Positions 16,609-27,678 of a DNA stretch of 59,979 nt are shown piece by piece. The stretch comes from Serratia marcescens (GTDB taxonomy: Bacteria > Pseudomonadota > Gammaproteobacteria > Enterobacterales > Enterobacteriaceae). Under the pieces are notes generated by a model. It saw nothing but the letters and a program-made list of their open reading frames with translations, was not told where the DNA came from and did no database searches. Location of the stretch: NCBI GenBank assembly GCA_015548865.1, contig JADMXW010000008.1, forward strand, positions 144,120 to 204,098, read 5' to 3'. Each line of letters opens with the position of its first letter. The stretch's first letter is position 1. The position numbers and the translations under genes are program-made.

Positions 16609-17868
16609 TCAGGCTACCTGAACCTGCCTGTCATACCGATATGGCGCAACAAATTTCTGCCGACAGACGTCGAGCCAGTCCGACCACCACTGCATCATCT
16701 GCGTGCGCTCGTCGAGGTGCTCTGCCTTGTGGATATAGGCGGCGCGGACGTTGTTGCGCTCCTGATGGCTCATCTGCCGCTCTACAGCGTCTTTCGACCA
16801 GCGCCCGGACTCAATTAGTGCGCTACAGGCCATCGTGCGGAAGCCGTGACCGCAGACGTCCACTTTCGTATCGTAACCCATTACCCGCAGCGCCTTGTTG
16901 ATGGTGTTTTCGCTCATCGGCTTGCGCGGATCGTGGTCTCCGGGGAACAGCAATTCACTGTTGCCAGACAGTAATTTTAGCTGTTTCAACACCGTGACCG
17001 CCTGTTTTGACAGCGGCACCAGATGCGGCGTTTTCATCTTCGCGCCACGCTCCGAGTAACGCACACCCGGAATAGGCTCACGCTGCGCAGGGATAGTCCA
17101 CATTGCGCCATCCAGATCGATCTCCGCCCAGCGGGCAAAGCGCAGTTCGCTGGAGCGAATAAAGATCAGCAGGTTAAGCTGTACCGCCAGCCGTGTCAGT
17201 AATCTGCCGGAATAGCTTTCCAGCCGCTCCAGCAACTCCGGCATCTTTTCCAGCGGCAGGGCGGGGTAGTGGTTTTTCGGCGGCGGCGCGATGGCTCCGG
17301 TCAGATCGTTGGCCGGGTTGCTGGCGATCAGGCTCTCCTGCACCGCATAGCGCATGATCGCCATGGTGCGCTGCTGGATCCGTGCGGCGGTCTCCAGATT
17401 GCCTTTTCTCTCCGCTACCCGCAGAGGGATTAGCAGATCGGCGGTTTTCAGGTCAGCAACGGGGATTCTGCCAATCAGCGGAAATATGTGCAGTTCCAGC
17501 GAACGCAGGATCTTGGCAGCGTGATGCTCCGTCCAGCGGATATTTCCCGCCAGCCACTTGCGGGCGACCTCCTCAAAGGTATTGCCGCTTTTTTTCGCCT
17601 GCTTCTCCAGTTGTTTCTTCACCCCCGGATCGTCGCCCGCGCTGAGTACGGCGCGAGCGTCCTCGCGCAGCTTACGCGCATTCGCCAGCGTGACGGTCGG
17701 GTAAGCACCGAACGCCAGCTTCTTCTCCTTGCCGCTAAAGCGGTACTTGAGTTGCCAGAGTTTAGAGCCGTTGGGCTTAATCAGCAGGTATAAACCCTGC
17801 GCGTCGCTGAGCTTGTAAGGTTTATCAATAGGCTTTGCATTGCGGATGGCGGTATCGGTGAGTGGCAT
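16609..17868 (-). CDS. P4-type tyrosine integrase of the island
   Basis: 419 aa from ATG 17868 (MPLTDTAIRNAKP, the usual start of this family; the frame stays open 32 codons upstream but without a family match). Residues ~1-90 are the DUF4102 arm-binding domain, ~100-200 the core-binding SAM-like domain, and ~205-395 the catalytic domain. Boxes seen: Arg in RSSELRFARW, HGFRTMA, MSHQERN and the nucleophile Tyr in AAYIHKAEH. Known: these integrases recombine at tRNA 3' ends. It lies 163 bp from the tRNA-Phe gene on the same strand, as expected. With the native terminator displaced, tRNA transcripts could read into it. Confidence 0.93.
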   Translation of the reverse strand: MPLTDTAIRNAKPIDKPYKLSDAQGLYLLIKPNGSKLWQLKYRFSGKEKKLAFGAYPTVTLANARKLREDARAVLSAGDDPGVKKQLEKQAKKSGNTFEEVARKWLAGNIRWTEHHAAKILRSLELHIFPLIGRIPVADLKTADLLIPLRVAERKGNLETAARIQQRTMAIMRYAVQESLIASNPANDLTGAIAPPPKNHYPALPLEKMPELLERLESYSGRLLTRLAVQLNLLIFIRSSELRFARWAEIDLDGAMWTIPAQREPIPGVRYSERGAKMKTPHLVPLSKQAVTVLKQLKLLSGNSELLFPGDHDPRKPMSENTINKALRVMGYDTKVDVCGHGFRTMACSALIESGRWSKDAVERQMSHQERNNVRAAYIHKAEHLDERTQMMQWWSDWLDVCRQKFVAPYRYDRQVQVA

Positions 17869-17900
17869 AGCGGGGGCTCCAGAGTTTATCGAACCAACAG

Positions 17901-17919
17901 GCCCCCAATTAAGCCCCCA
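17901..17919. repeat. Candidate integrase arm-type site pair, integrase end
   Basis: Two GCCCCCA motifs start 12 bp apart (17901 and 17913), between the integrase start and the tRNA. They match the pair at 148-166 in motif, spacing and orientation. Confidence 0.5.
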
Positions 17920-18031
17920 AAAACTCTGGATGTCAAAAAACCTGACGGAACTTTTCAGCACCATCAGGTTTCTTTAACTTACTGATTTTATAACGTTTCA
18001 GGACGTATAGGGACATCATGAAACTAAATTT

Positions 18032-18107
18032 TGGTGCCCGGACTCGGAATCGAACCAAGGACACGGGGATTTTCAATCCCCTGCTCTACCGACTGAGCTA
18101 TCCGGGC
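18032..18107 (-). tRNA. tRNA-Phe (GAA), island attachment site
   Basis: 76 nt including the encoded CCA. Acceptor GCCCGGA pairs with TCCGGGC, the D, anticodon and T arms fold normally, and the anticodon loop reads TTGAAAA. The 3' end (18032-18051) is the attachment core repeated at 71-89. The location beside speC corresponds to E. coli pheV. The gene is intact, rebuilt by the island end. Confidence 0.97.
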
Positions 18108-18117
18108 AACGGGGCGC

Positions 18118-18146
18118 ATTAAACCGTATTGGTTCAGTGTCGTCAA
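18118..18146 (-). promoter_or_regulatory. Promoter of tRNA-Phe
   Basis: On the minus strand, TTGACG (18141-18146) and TTTAAT (18118-18123) are 17 bp apart, followed by a GC-rich discriminator just before the tRNA. A GC-rich discriminator is typical of stringently controlled stable RNA promoters. Confidence 0.75.
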
Positions 18147-18756
18147 TGAGTTTCTGTCACATTCCCGTACGAATGCTGTGAATTCGAGCAGTGACGTGCA
18201 TTTTTACAGCAAAAGTGATTTTTCTACTCTCTGGCGATCTGCCAGGCAAACGTTTTCTTATTAGGCGCAACCGGTGTAGGCGTATTGTGTTTGCTGAAAA
18301 ACCGTGCCACTATGTCGCCGTTTTTTACTTCCCATTCACGAGCGGTTAAAGAGGGCGTCACTATGTCGGATTCATTGCGCAGGGTGCAGGCTGTACGCGC
18401 CGGGCTGTCGATGATGTCTGCCTGTGTGCTCGGTTTACGCTTGTCCGCATTCTCTCGATTATCCTCCTTCACCATGCGGTGAGGCGTTCAGACGCTCACT
18501 GTTAGGCATGAGTAAGAACAGCGCATCGCTCTGATTTTACTGATGTCTATCGGACGGGGCTGGATCCAGTTTCTCCTTACGTGTTAAGCCGTATAGGCAA
18601 AAAGCGGTATTTGTCAGTCGCACGGTCTGGTCTTGTCATAAGATTAATGTATATCTGTTTTGGTATACAGATATAGCCATCTAGGCCTGACAGTGATGAC
18701 GCTTTACACGGTGCCTTTGCGCCACTACTCATCCTTAAGCGTTTGGGTTTGGTTAC
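18147..18756. other. Gap between tRNA-Phe and speC
   Basis: No convincing gene. Overlapping short frames on both strands (18224-18475 minus; 18285-18482 plus) lack clear ribosome sites. A perfect 8-bp inverted repeat TATATCTG (18651-18658) / CAGATATA (18669-18676) about 80 bp upstream of speC could be an operator or a leader hairpin. Confidence 0.5.
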
Positions 18757-20910
18757 ATGAAACAGTTAAAAATTGCAGCGAACGCGACGGTTGCAGGCCG
18801 TCTTCACACCCAGCGAGAAATTGTCTCTCTGAGTCACACTGACTTTACTGATGTGGCAGCCGTTGTTGTTTCTCTTGAAGAGGCGCGATGTGGGGTGCTG
18901 TCGCTGTTGCAGCATACCGGTTTTGGCATTCCGGCGTTTGTGGTGAATGAGCCTTGGTATTCACCAGAAGAGTCTTTGCCCTCGGGCAGCAGCTGGCTGC
19001 GCGTTGATGGTGCGGGAGAGCATGCACCACTGCTGGAGAAGGCCGCTGCGGATTATCAGGCGGGGCTCTTACCGCCGTTTTTCGATACGCTATCCAAGTA
19101 TGTCGGTATGCGTAATTCCACATTCGCGTGTCCGGGGCATCAGGGTGGTCAGTTCTTTCGTAAACATCCCACCGGGCGCCAATTTTTTGAATTCTATGGT
19201 GAAACGCTTTTTCGCTCAGATATCTGCAATGCGGATGTGAAACTGGGCGATCTGTTGATTCACGAAGGTGCGGCGAAAAAGGCGCAGAAGTTTGCTGCCA
19301 AAGTGTTTAATGCCGACAAAACCTATTTTGTACTTAATGGCACCTCGTCAGCCAATAAGGTGGTGACTAATGCCTTGCTGACGCCGGGTGATCTGGTGCT
19401 GTTTGATCGCAACAACCACAAATCCAATCACCACGGTGCGCTGATTCAGGCAGGCGCAACGCCAATTTACCTCGAGACAGCACGAAATCCGTTCGGCTTT
19501 ATTGGCGGGGTGGATGCACACTGTTTTGATGAATCTTACCTGCGTGGCTTGATTCGGGAAGAGGCTCCGCATCGAGCTGATGCACCACGCCCGTTCCGTT
19601 TGGCGGTGATCCAGCTAGGCACTTACGATGGCACCATTTACAACGCGCGCCAGGTAGTGGATAGCATCGGTCACTTGTGCGATTACATCTTGTTTGACTC
19701 TGCCTGGGTGGGCTATGAGCAGTTTATCCCGATGATGGAGCAATGCTCACCGCTGTTATTGGAGCTCAATGAGAACGATCCAGGCATCTTTGTTACCCAA
19801 TCGGTGCATAAGCAGCAGGCGGGCTTTTCGCAAACGTCGCAGATCCATAAAAAAGATACCCATATCAAAGGGCAAAAGCGGTTTTGTAACCATAAGCGCT
19901 TTAACCACGCTTTTATGCTGCATGCCTCGACCAGCCCTTTTTATCCTCTGTTTGCTGCGTTGGACGTTAATGCAAAAATGCACGAAGGCAGCAGTGGCCG
20001 TCGCCTGTGGCTAGAATGCGTCAAGCAGGGTATTGAAACCCGTAAACAATTGTTAGCCCGTTGTTCGTTGATCAAACCTTTTGTTCCTGATTTGATCGAG
20101 GGTGTGCCTTGGCAAGAGCATGCCACGGACGACATTGCGCAGGATGTTCGTTTCTTTAATTTCGAACCAGGTGCTGCGTGGCATGCTTTTGAGGGGTATG
20201 CGCAAGGTCAGTATGTTATCGATCCATGCAAACTGTTGCTGACCACACCTGGTATTGATGCGAGCAGCGGTGAATATACCGATTTCGGCATTCCGGCCAC
20301 TATTCTAGCCAATTACCTGCGTGAGCATGGGATCATCCCGGAGAAAAGCGATCTTAACTCTATTCTGTTTTTGCTTACGCCTGCGGAAGATAGCGCGAAA
20401 CTGTCACATTTGGTTGAGGCTCTGGTGCGTTTTGAGGCGTTGATTGCGCGCGATGCACTATTAAGCGAAGTGCTGCCGAATCTTTATCACAAATATGAGC
20501 AGCGCTACTCGGGCTACACGCTGCGCCAATTGTGTCAGGAAATGCATAACTTCTATGTGAGTCATAACGTGCAGTATCTGCAAAAAGCCATGTTCCGCAA
20601 AGCGACGTTGCCGCGTGCCGTGATGCTGCCACAGGCGGCAAACAATGCTTTTGTGCGTGGAGAGGTGGATTTGATCCCACTGGCAGAGGCGGAAGGTCGT
20701 GTAGCGGCAGAAGGTGCGCTTCCTTACCCGCCGGGAGTGCTGTGCGTGGTGCCGGGAGAAATTTGGGGGGGGGCCGTGCTGCGTTACTTCTTGGCGTTAG
20801 AAGAAGGTATTAACCGGATGCCAGGCTTCTCACCGGAGTTGCAGGGCGTCTACAGCGTTGAGCAGGAAGATGGCAGCAAGCGCTTGTGCGCCCATGTGAT
20901 TCAGGAATAA
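18757..20910 (+). CDS. speC: Ornithine decarboxylase
   Basis: 717 aa, full length for the enteric enzyme. The N-terminal wing domain (about 1-105) is followed by the PLP-dependent fold-type I decarboxylase domain with the Schiff-base lysine (about Lys352) in SVHKQQAGFSQ, and the C-terminal Orn/Lys/Arg decarboxylase domain ending ELQGVYS. It converts ornithine to putrescine in the cytoplasm. Position next to tRNA-Phe and mltC matches E. coli speC rather than inducible speF, and no potE partner follows; the neighbour is ansP on the other strand. A short inverted repeat upstream may be regulatory. SpeF-type function cannot be excluded by sequence alone. Confidence 0.92.
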   Translation: MKQLKIAANATVAGRLHTQREIVSLSHTDFTDVAAVVVSLEEARCGVLSLLQHTGFGIPAFVVNEPWYSPEESLPSGSSWLRVDGAGEHAPLLEKAAADYQAGLLPPFFDTLSKYVGMRNSTFACPGHQGGQFFRKHPTGRQFFEFYGETLFRSDICNADVKLGDLLIHEGAAKKAQKFAAKVFNADKTYFVLNGTSSANKVVTNALLTPGDLVLFDRNNHKSNHHGALIQAGATPIYLETARNPFGFIGGVDAHCFDESYLRGLIREEAPHRADAPRPFRLAVIQLGTYDGTIYNARQVVDSIGHLCDYILFDSAWVGYEQFIPMMEQCSPLLLELNENDPGIFVTQSVHKQQAGFSQTSQIHKKDTHIKGQKRFCNHKRFNHAFMLHASTSPFYPLFAALDVNAKMHEGSSGRRLWLECVKQGIETRKQLLARCSLIKPFVPDLIEGVPWQEHATDDIAQDVRFFNFEPGAAWHAFEGYAQGQYVIDPCKLLLTTPGIDASSGEYTDFGIPATILANYLREHGIIPEKSDLNSILFLLTPAEDSAKLSHLVEALVRFEALIARDALLSEVLPNLYHKYEQRYSGYTLRQLCQEMHNFYVSHNVQYLQKAMFRKATLPRAVMLPQAANNAFVRGEVDLIPLAEAEGRVAAEGALPYPPGVLCVVPGEIWGGAVLRYFLALEEGINRMPGFSPELQGVYSVEQEDGSKRLCAHVIQE

Positions 20911-20945
20911 CAGTGATTAAAAGTAATAGTGATTAACTGTATTAG

Positions 20946-20980
20946 CGGCGCGGGGCGTAAACCCTCGCGCCGTTTTCTTT
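20946..20980. terminator. Terminator between convergent speC and ansP
   Basis: CGGCGCG/CGCGCCG stem extended by GGG/CCC with one bulge (20946-20972), followed by GTTTTCTTT on the plus strand. Confidence 0.75.
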
Positions 20981-22445
20981 ATTCGGTTGCGGAAGCAGGA
21001 GCAGTCGCGATTTCGTTATTCGCCGTAGCGCGACGCTTTTTCAGCCCGTACCATCCCATAATTAGCAAGATAGCCAGAACCGGTGTGGATGCAATGGTCC
21101 AGGTGCCGTTAGGGTAGTCAAAAGCCATTAGCACCACCACGCCCAGCAAGAACAGGAGTGTAAGCCATGAGGTAAAAGGTGCCCCAGGCATTTTAAATGG
21201 AACAGGCTCAGCCTTACCTTCTTTGATGGCTTGGCGCAGCTTCATCTGACACAAAATAATGAATGCCCAGGAACAGATAATACCGATAGAGGCCATGTTC
21301 AGCACAATTTCAAATACCTGTGACGGCACAATGTAGTTGAGAAATACTCCTACGATATGGATCGCAACCGTCACCATGATGCCAGTATAGGGAACGGCTT
21401 GCGCACTCATTTTAGACAGAAAATGTGGTGCAGAGCCGCCCTGTGACAGTGAACGCAGAATGCGTCCGGTAGAGTAGAGGCCAGAATTCAGGCTGGATAA
21501 CGCTGCCGTCAGCACCACCACGTTCATCACATCCCCCATGTAGGGCACGCCCAGCTTGCTAAAAAAGGTGACAAACGGGCTTTGCCCTGCCTGATAGGCG
21601 TTCCACGGTAGCAAACATACCAGCAGCACAATGGAGCCCACGTAAAACAGGGCAATACGCCAGATAACACTGTTAACTGCTTTAGGCAGAATGCGCCGGG
21701 CATCTTTGGCTTCACCTGCAGCGGTGCCGATAATTTCGATACCGGCGAAAGCGAAGATTACGCCCTGAACCAGCACCAATGCGGGCAAAAGACCGTGAGG
21801 GAACAAGCCGCCGTTATCACTGATCAGATGAAAACCTGTTGGGTTGCCTGCGACAGGATGTCCGCTTGCCAGAAATACCGTTCCGACAATCAGAAACAGT
21901 GAAATGGCTGCCACCTTGATCAGTGCAAACCAGAACTCCATCTCAGCGAACCATTTCACACCAATCAGGTTCATGGTGGTAACAATAGAAAGCGCGCCTA
22001 GAGCTAACACCCACTGCGGCACATCGGCAAAGGTTCCCCAGTAGTGCATATAGAGCGCAACGGCTGTGATATCTACAATGCCGGTCATGGCCCAATTAAG
22101 GAAATACATCCAGCCCGCGAGATAGGAGCCTTTTTCGCCGAGGAATTCTCGTGCATAAGAGACAAAACTGCCGCTGGAAGGGCGGTGAACGATCAATTCA
22201 CCGAGTGCGCGCAAGATAAAGAAAGAGAAGATACCACAGGTCAAATATACCAACGCCAGTGAAGGGCCTGCCAGTTGCAAGCGTGCCCCGGCGCCCAAGA
22301 ATAGCCCTGTGCCAATGGAACCGCCAATGGCAATCATCTGTACATGGCGTTTGCTAATGCTCTTTTGATACCCCTTTTCGTGGGAGTCGAGCCAGCGTTT
22401 TTTGCTGGTTTGGTGCTCTGAACTTGCCGTGTTGTTCTGTGTCAT
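20979..22445 (-). CDS. ansP: L-asparagine permease, APC family
   Basis: 488 aa with about 12 hydrophobic membrane segments between polar termini. The start of TM1, QMIAIGGSIGTGLFLGAG (about 36-53), is the substrate-binding signature of the amino-acid/polyamine/organocation family, and the overall sequence follows E. coli AnsP closely (for example GWMYFLNWAMTGIVDITAVA). It imports asparagine with protons at the inner membrane. It sits convergent to speC, so a role in polyamine exchange (PotE) might be suggested by location, but sequence favours AnsP. The upstream 22446-22779 gap holds its promoter but no motif I can assign. Confidence 0.88.
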   Translation of the reverse strand: MTQNNTASSEHQTSKKRWLDSHEKGYQKSISKRHVQMIAIGGSIGTGLFLGAGARLQLAGPSLALVYLTCGIFSFFILRALGELIVHRPSSGSFVSYAREFLGEKGSYLAGWMYFLNWAMTGIVDITAVALYMHYWGTFADVPQWVLALGALSIVTTMNLIGVKWFAEMEFWFALIKVAAISLFLIVGTVFLASGHPVAGNPTGFHLISDNGGLFPHGLLPALVLVQGVIFAFAGIEIIGTAAGEAKDARRILPKAVNSVIWRIALFYVGSIVLLVCLLPWNAYQAGQSPFVTFFSKLGVPYMGDVMNVVVLTAALSSLNSGLYSTGRILRSLSQGGSAPHFLSKMSAQAVPYTGIMVTVAIHIVGVFLNYIVPSQVFEIVLNMASIGIICSWAFIILCQMKLRQAIKEGKAEPVPFKMPGAPFTSWLTLLFLLGVVVLMAFDYPNGTWTIASTPVLAILLIMGWYGLKKRRATANNEIATAPASATE

Positions 22446-22779
22446 GCTCTGTTTTTTTTCCTACTGATCTTTCATACCTGATGGGCATTTTGTCTGACAT
22501 TACGGCTATACAAATGCGCGATTTATGGCATCTGAATCCGTAGTCATAACCCTTTGTTATGTTAATTACGGGCAGCGATGCTACCTTTTCTCGTCTGTGC
22601 TGGCAAAAAAAGTGTTGGGATTGTGTGCAATGGTATGGAGTGACATGACCTTGTTCTTTTTAGAAAGTGTTACGACCCTGTTCTGGCATCGAAATTAGCA
22701 GTGCATTGAAGGCATTGGCTTTCTTATTTCGGCTATTTGCTGGCACAATTTGCCTGCGTTCAAACAGGAGAAACGAAAG
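22446..22779. other. Divergent promoter gap between ansP and the hydrolase gene
   Basis: 334 bp with no gene, repeat or clear operator seen. It must hold promoters for both divergent genes. Confidence 0.5.
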
Positions 22780-23817
22780 ATGGTATGGCGTACTGGTTTT
22801 TTGTTCGGAGCAGGGCTGTTCTGTGCGACAGCATTGGCTTCTTCCCTCGTGGGATTTCGTCAGTTCGCCTTAACAAATGATGTTCCCGAACGCGGGCTTA
22901 ATGTCGTTGTGCTTTATCCCGCTGCACAGAGTGATATACCTGTTAAATCGGTAGGTGAAAATTCGGCTTTTGTCGGTGTCGATGTGCAAGAAAATGCTCA
23001 AGCAGCGTCCGGTACGCATCCCTTTGTTGCGCTCTCACATGGGTTTGGCGGCAATTGGCGTAATCAGCTTTGGTTGGCACACGCGCTGGCACAGCAAGGC
23101 TATATTGTTGCTGCCACTGACCATCCCGGTACTACGTCAATGATGATGGATAAGGCGATTGCAGCCAAACTTTGGCTACGCCCAGATGATATACGACGGG
23201 TTATTTCAGCTATTCAAAACAAACAGCGTGATGTTGGGGCTATAGCACCAGGAAAAATTGGCGCTATTGGTCACTCATTAGGGGGATGGACGGTGCTAGC
23301 GTTGGCTGGTGTGCGTTTTGATACTCAGCAGTTTGAAACCGATTGTCTCACGCATACGGAACTGGCTTCTTGTATCGTGTATCAGAAAATGGGGATACAA
23401 CAAGAGGCGCAAGCGAATACGCTGTTAGGGCAATCCGCGCGGGATCCGCGCGTGACGGCTGTTGTCTCATTGGACCTAGGATTCGCTCGCGGTTTCACTT
23501 CGCGAAGTCTGTCGGCTGTTGATATTCCCGCGCTGGTCATTAGCGCCGGACAGCCTGACCCCAAACTCCCTGCAAGGGTTGAGTCCTACTTTATGGCGCA
23601 GCAAATGCCCGAGCAGCGTACCCGTTATTTGGAAATAAACGATGCCTCGCATTTTAGTTTCATGCAGTTGTGTAAGCCGGGAGCGGTAGACCTGCTTGAG
23701 CAAGAGCAACCGGGAGATGGCATTATCTGTGTTGACGGAAACAAGCGCTCTCGCGAACAAATACACCATCAGGTAATTGCAGCCATCAGTGATTTTCTCA
23801 ATAAAGCCTGGCATTAA
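22780..23817 (+). CDS. Exported alpha/beta hydrolase
   Basis: 345 aa from the ATG at 22780, which follows CAGGAG; ten more codons are open upstream. The N-terminus MVWRTGFLFGAGLFCATALA looks like a signal peptide. SHGFGGNWRNQ (oxyanion region) and GHSLGGWT with the nucleophile Ser lie in the first half; a late Asp (SAGQPDPKLPAR) and a His (NDASHFSFMQ) complete a catalytic triad. It resembles dienelactone-hydrolase or platelet-activating-factor-acetylhydrolase-like periplasmic hydrolases. The substrate is unknown. It stands alone between ansP and mltC and has no counterpart at this place in E. coli as I know it. Confidence 0.8.
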   Translation: MVWRTGFLFGAGLFCATALASSLVGFRQFALTNDVPERGLNVVVLYPAAQSDIPVKSVGENSAFVGVDVQENAQAASGTHPFVALSHGFGGNWRNQLWLAHALAQQGYIVAATDHPGTTSMMMDKAIAAKLWLRPDDIRRVISAIQNKQRDVGAIAPGKIGAIGHSLGGWTVLALAGVRFDTQQFETDCLTHTELASCIVYQKMGIQQEAQANTLLGQSARDPRVTAVVSLDLGFARGFTSRSLSAVDIPALVISAGQPDPKLPARVESYFMAQQMPEQRTRYLEINDASHFSFMQLCKPGAVDLLEQEQPGDGIICVDGNKRSREQIHHQVIAAISDFLNKAWH

Positions 23818-23826
23818 CCTTATGCA

Positions 23827-23852
23827 CCTCTGGCGTACGAATACGCCAGAGG
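23827..23852. terminator. Hairpin between convergent hydrolase and mltC genes
   Basis: Perfect 11-bp stem CCTCTGGCGTA / TACGCCAGAGG with loop CGAA. No T-run follows on either strand, so it may be a weak or factor-aided bidirectional terminator. Confidence 0.55.
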
Positions 23853-23869
23853 TAAGTGCAACATCCCGA

Positions 23870-24943
23870 TTAACGGCGGTAGTTTTTCTGCGCCGAGTTA
23901 ACCTTATAGAGATAGCGTCGCGATTCGGATGAAGGGTGTTTGGTCGTCAACGCATCGTAAACTTCACCCGGTGACATCTGGTTGATGAGGCTAACGGCCC
24001 TGTCCTTGTCACTGGAGAACACGCGCAACACACTGCCTGCGCCACCGTTATACGCTGTTATGACAGCATAGCGGCGTGAGGTGGGGTTCTCAATTCCCCC
24101 GAGGTAGGTGTTTTTCAGAATGGCCAGATAGGCCACACCGGTATCGATGTTGTTCTCAGGATCGAACAGATAGCTGCGGCTAGGCTGCCCCCATTTTCCC
24201 TTGCTTTTGAATACGTCACGTCCGGCGCTGTGTTGTACCACCTGCATCAGCCCCAATGCATCGGAACGGCTAACAGCATAAGGGTTAAAACTGGATTCCG
24301 TTTGCATAATGGCCAGAATCAGCGATTCTTCAATGCCATATCGCTCGGAAGCTTGACGAATTAATGGCAGGTATTTATGGGCACGTTTGTCGAGATGGTT
24401 TGGCACCAGTTGGAAGGTGACGGACCAAATCACATGTAGTCCGGAAGTCCGTTTCTGCAATCGGTTTTGCAGCAGGTAATCTGCAAAGCTGGCTGCACGG
24501 CCTTCCCAGCGAATCGGTTGTCCTGTGTTATCCAACACCTGGCCGTAAAGCATCGGTTCACGACTTATTTGGATATCATTGGCATCAGAATAGAGATCGG
24601 TATTGCTGGCGTTGTCGCCCATCAATAATGTGGTGATGATAGCCTGGCGCAAGCTCGGGGCGTAATTTGTTGCTGAAATGGTTTCTATGGTGATAGTACC
24701 GGCATCAAAGTTGATGTGACTACGGGTTTGATATTGATCGGTGTATTTAACGTAGTCTTTCGGGCCGGCAATCAGAACTTCGTTCAGACCCCAGATATTC
24801 TCGATGTTATTGGCAAACTGCCCCATCAGAATGTCAAAGGCGTTGGTATCCTTGATGAAATCTTCATTATTGAGATCGCCACGCTTGCCGGAACAGGAGA
24901 TCAGCAAAGGCGCGACGAGCAACAACGCTAGCATTTTCTTCAT
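23870..24943 (-). CDS. mltC: Membrane-bound lytic murein transglycosylase C
   Basis: 357 aa from ATG 24943. The lipobox LLISC near residue 17 predicts an outer-membrane lipoprotein. The N-terminal DUF3393 domain (about 30-180) is followed by the SLT domain with the catalytic Glu in [19 protein letters not shown] and the conserved AYNGGAG motif. It cleaves glycan strands of peptidoglycan with formation of 1,6-anhydromuropeptides. Third gene of mutY-yggX-mltC, the same order as in E. coli. Confidence 0.95.
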   Translation of the reverse strand: MKKMLALLLVAPLLISCSGKRGDLNNEDFIKDTNAFDILMGQFANNIENIWGLNEVLIAGPKDYVKYTDQYQTRSHINFDAGTITIETISATNYAPSLRQAIITTLLMGDNASNTDLYSDANDIQISREPMLYGQVLDNTGQPIRWEGRAASFADYLLQNRLQKRTSGLHVIWSVTFQLVPNHLDKRAHKYLPLIRQASERYGIEESLILAIMQTESSFNPYAVSRSDALGLMQVVQHSAGRDVFKSKGKWGQPSRSYLFDPENNIDTGVAYLAILKNTYLGGIENPTSRRYAVITAYNGGAGSVLRVFSSDKDRAVSLINQMSPGEVYDALTTKHPSSESRRYLYKVNSAQKNYRR

Positions 24944-25011
24944 AAACAATTCGTTATAAGTTACTTATTATCAGCGGTTCACCAGCAACGCCGCATTCGT
25001 ATGAAAGAGGC

Positions 25012-25029
25012 AAAAGGGCCATACGGCCC
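25012..25029 (-). terminator. Intrinsic terminator after yggX
   Basis: GGGCC/GGCCC stem with ATAC loop and TTTTG on the minus strand, 6 bp after the yggX stop. It may attenuate transcription into mltC. Confidence 0.55.
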
Positions 25030-25035
25030 CTTACG

Positions 25036-26420
<1,385 letters not shown>

Positions 26421-26588
26421 AAAAAGCCACTCTCTTGCCGGGTGAAAAGTCTGACAGCGATTCCAGCACAGAGTTAATGTGCTGTAAACCGGAACTTTCC
26501 GAGGCATCCCCCTTGCCAAACCGCGGTATCCTTGCATAATGCGCCTTTCTTTGGGCGAATTTGAACAGGCCATCGGCACACGTTTTCT

Positions 26589-27308
26589 ATGATCAACAAC
26601 GTCATTTCACCGGAATTTGATGAGAATGGGCGTCCGCTGCGCCGTATTCGCAGTTTTGTGCGCCGTCAGGGGCGCTTAACCAATGGGCAGCAGCAGGCGC
26701 TGGACAACTATTGGCCCGTGATGGGGATAGAGTATCAGGCACAGGCGCTTGACTTTTCTGCGCTTTTCGGTCGCGAAGCGCCGACGGTGCTGGAGATTGG
26801 GTTTGGTATGGGGGCATCACTCGTCACCATGGCGGAGCAGCACCCTGAGCAAAACTTTTTAGGGATCGAAGTACACCTGCCCGGTGTCGGTGCTTGTCTT
26901 GCTGCGGCACAGGAAGCCGGTCTGAGTAACCTGCGCGTGATGTGTCATGATGCGGTAGAAGTACTGGAGCAGATGATCCCCGACGAATCTCTGGCTATGG
27001 TCCAGCTCTTTTTCCCTGACCCTTGGCACAAAGCGCGCCATAATAAACGTCGTATTGTACAGAAAGCTTTTGCGGAGCTGGTGCTACGCAAGCTGGCGAG
27101 TGGTGGCGTATTCCATATGGCGACGGACTGGGAGCCTTATGCAGAACATATGCTTGAGGTCATGCGTGAGGTGGCAGGGTACCGTAATCGTTCTGCCACG
27201 CAGGATTATGTCCCTCGCCCATCGTCTCGCCCGTTAACCAAGTTTGAAGCGCGCGGCCAGCGGTTAGGCCACGGTGTGTGGGATCTTATGTTTGAGAGGA
27301 TAAAATAA
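26589..27308 (+). CDS. trmB: tRNA (guanine-N7-)-methyltransferase TrmB
   Basis: 239 aa. SAM-binding motif [10 protein letters not shown] (about 70-79) and the family signature [13 protein letters not shown] are intact. It methylates G46 in the variable loop of tRNAs. It diverges from mutY and its TAA stop overlaps the yggL ATG by one base, indicating translational coupling. Confidence 0.95.
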   Translation: MINNVISPEFDENGRPLRRIRSFVRRQGRLTNGQQQALDNYWPVMGIEYQAQALDFSALFGREAPTVLEIGFGMGASLVTMAEQHPEQNFLGIEVHLPGVGACLAAAQEAGLSNLRVMCHDAVEVLEQMIPDESLAMVQLFFPDPWHKARHNKRRIVQKAFAELVLRKLASGGVFHMATDWEPYAEHMLEVMREVAGYRNRSATQDYVPRPSSRPLTKFEARGQRLGHGVWDLMFERIK

Positions 27309-27655
27309 TGGCAAAACATCGCAGTCGTCGTTTGCGCAAAAAGTTACACATTGATGAGTTTCAGGAACTGGGCTTTTCGGTAAGCTGGCGTTTCGCGGAG
27401 GGTACCTCAGTGGAAACTATCGACGCGACCTTGGACAAGTTTGTTGATGATGTCATTGACCCGGCTGGGTTGGCATTTGAAGGCAGCGGCTATTTGCAAT
27501 GGGAAGGGTTGATCTGCCTACAGAAGACGGGTCACTGCACCGATGCGCACCGTGAGCAGGTGGCTGCTTGGCTGAATGCTCAGCAGTTGCAAGAGGTTAA
27601 AGTCAGCGATCTGTTCGATATCTGGTGGGATCTGCCGGAAAACCTGCTTTCTTGA
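27308..27655 (+). CDS. yggL: YggL, DUF469 family protein
   Basis: 115 aa, slightly longer than the E. coli 108 aa. It begins [20 protein letters not shown] with a basic N-terminus and matches the YggL/DUF469 family along its length, ending in the DIWWDLPE region. Known: YggL has been linked to ribosome binding in E. coli; its exact role is unclear. It overlaps trmB by one base. Confidence 0.9.
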   Translation: MAKHRSRRLRKKLHIDEFQELGFSVSWRFAEGTSVETIDATLDKFVDDVIDPAGLAFEGSGYLQWEGLICLQKTGHCTDAHREQVAAWLNAQQLQEVKVSDLFDIWWDLPENLLS

Positions 27656-27678
27656 GTCCGTTTTTATAGGAAGACGAC

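Larger units (their letters stand above)
71..18051. mobile_element. Genomic island integrated at tRNA-Phe, carrying phage-defence cargo
   Basis: Seen: a P4-type integrase gene adjoins the 3' end of a tRNA-Phe gene, and the last 20 bases of that tRNA recur in direct orientation at 71-89 with one C missing. The hairpin with a T-run at 37-61, expected just after a tRNA gene, now lies outside the far repeat. Paired GCCCCC motifs with a 12-bp period occur near both ends (148-166 and 17901-17919). Known: P4-type integrases use tRNA 3' ends as attB and rebuild the tRNA at one end. Inferred: this is one island of about 18 kb carrying AbiE, an RT-nitrilase, type I R-M and PrrC. The mix of satellite-like and ICE-like debris suggests several rounds of insertion and deletion. 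Excision ability is uncertain because of the core deletion and because no excisionase gene is evident. Confidence 0.85.

Noticed and set aside
18224..18475. 83-codon minus-strand frame, and a 65-codon plus-strand frame over the same bases, between tRNA-Phe and speC
   Set aside because: Neither has a ribosome site or recognisable family; they overlap each other. A real small gene cannot be fully excluded.
18757..20910. Inducible speF-potE system
   Set aside because: The neighbour is an AnsP-type permease on the opposite strand, no potE is present, and the locus matches E. coli speC.
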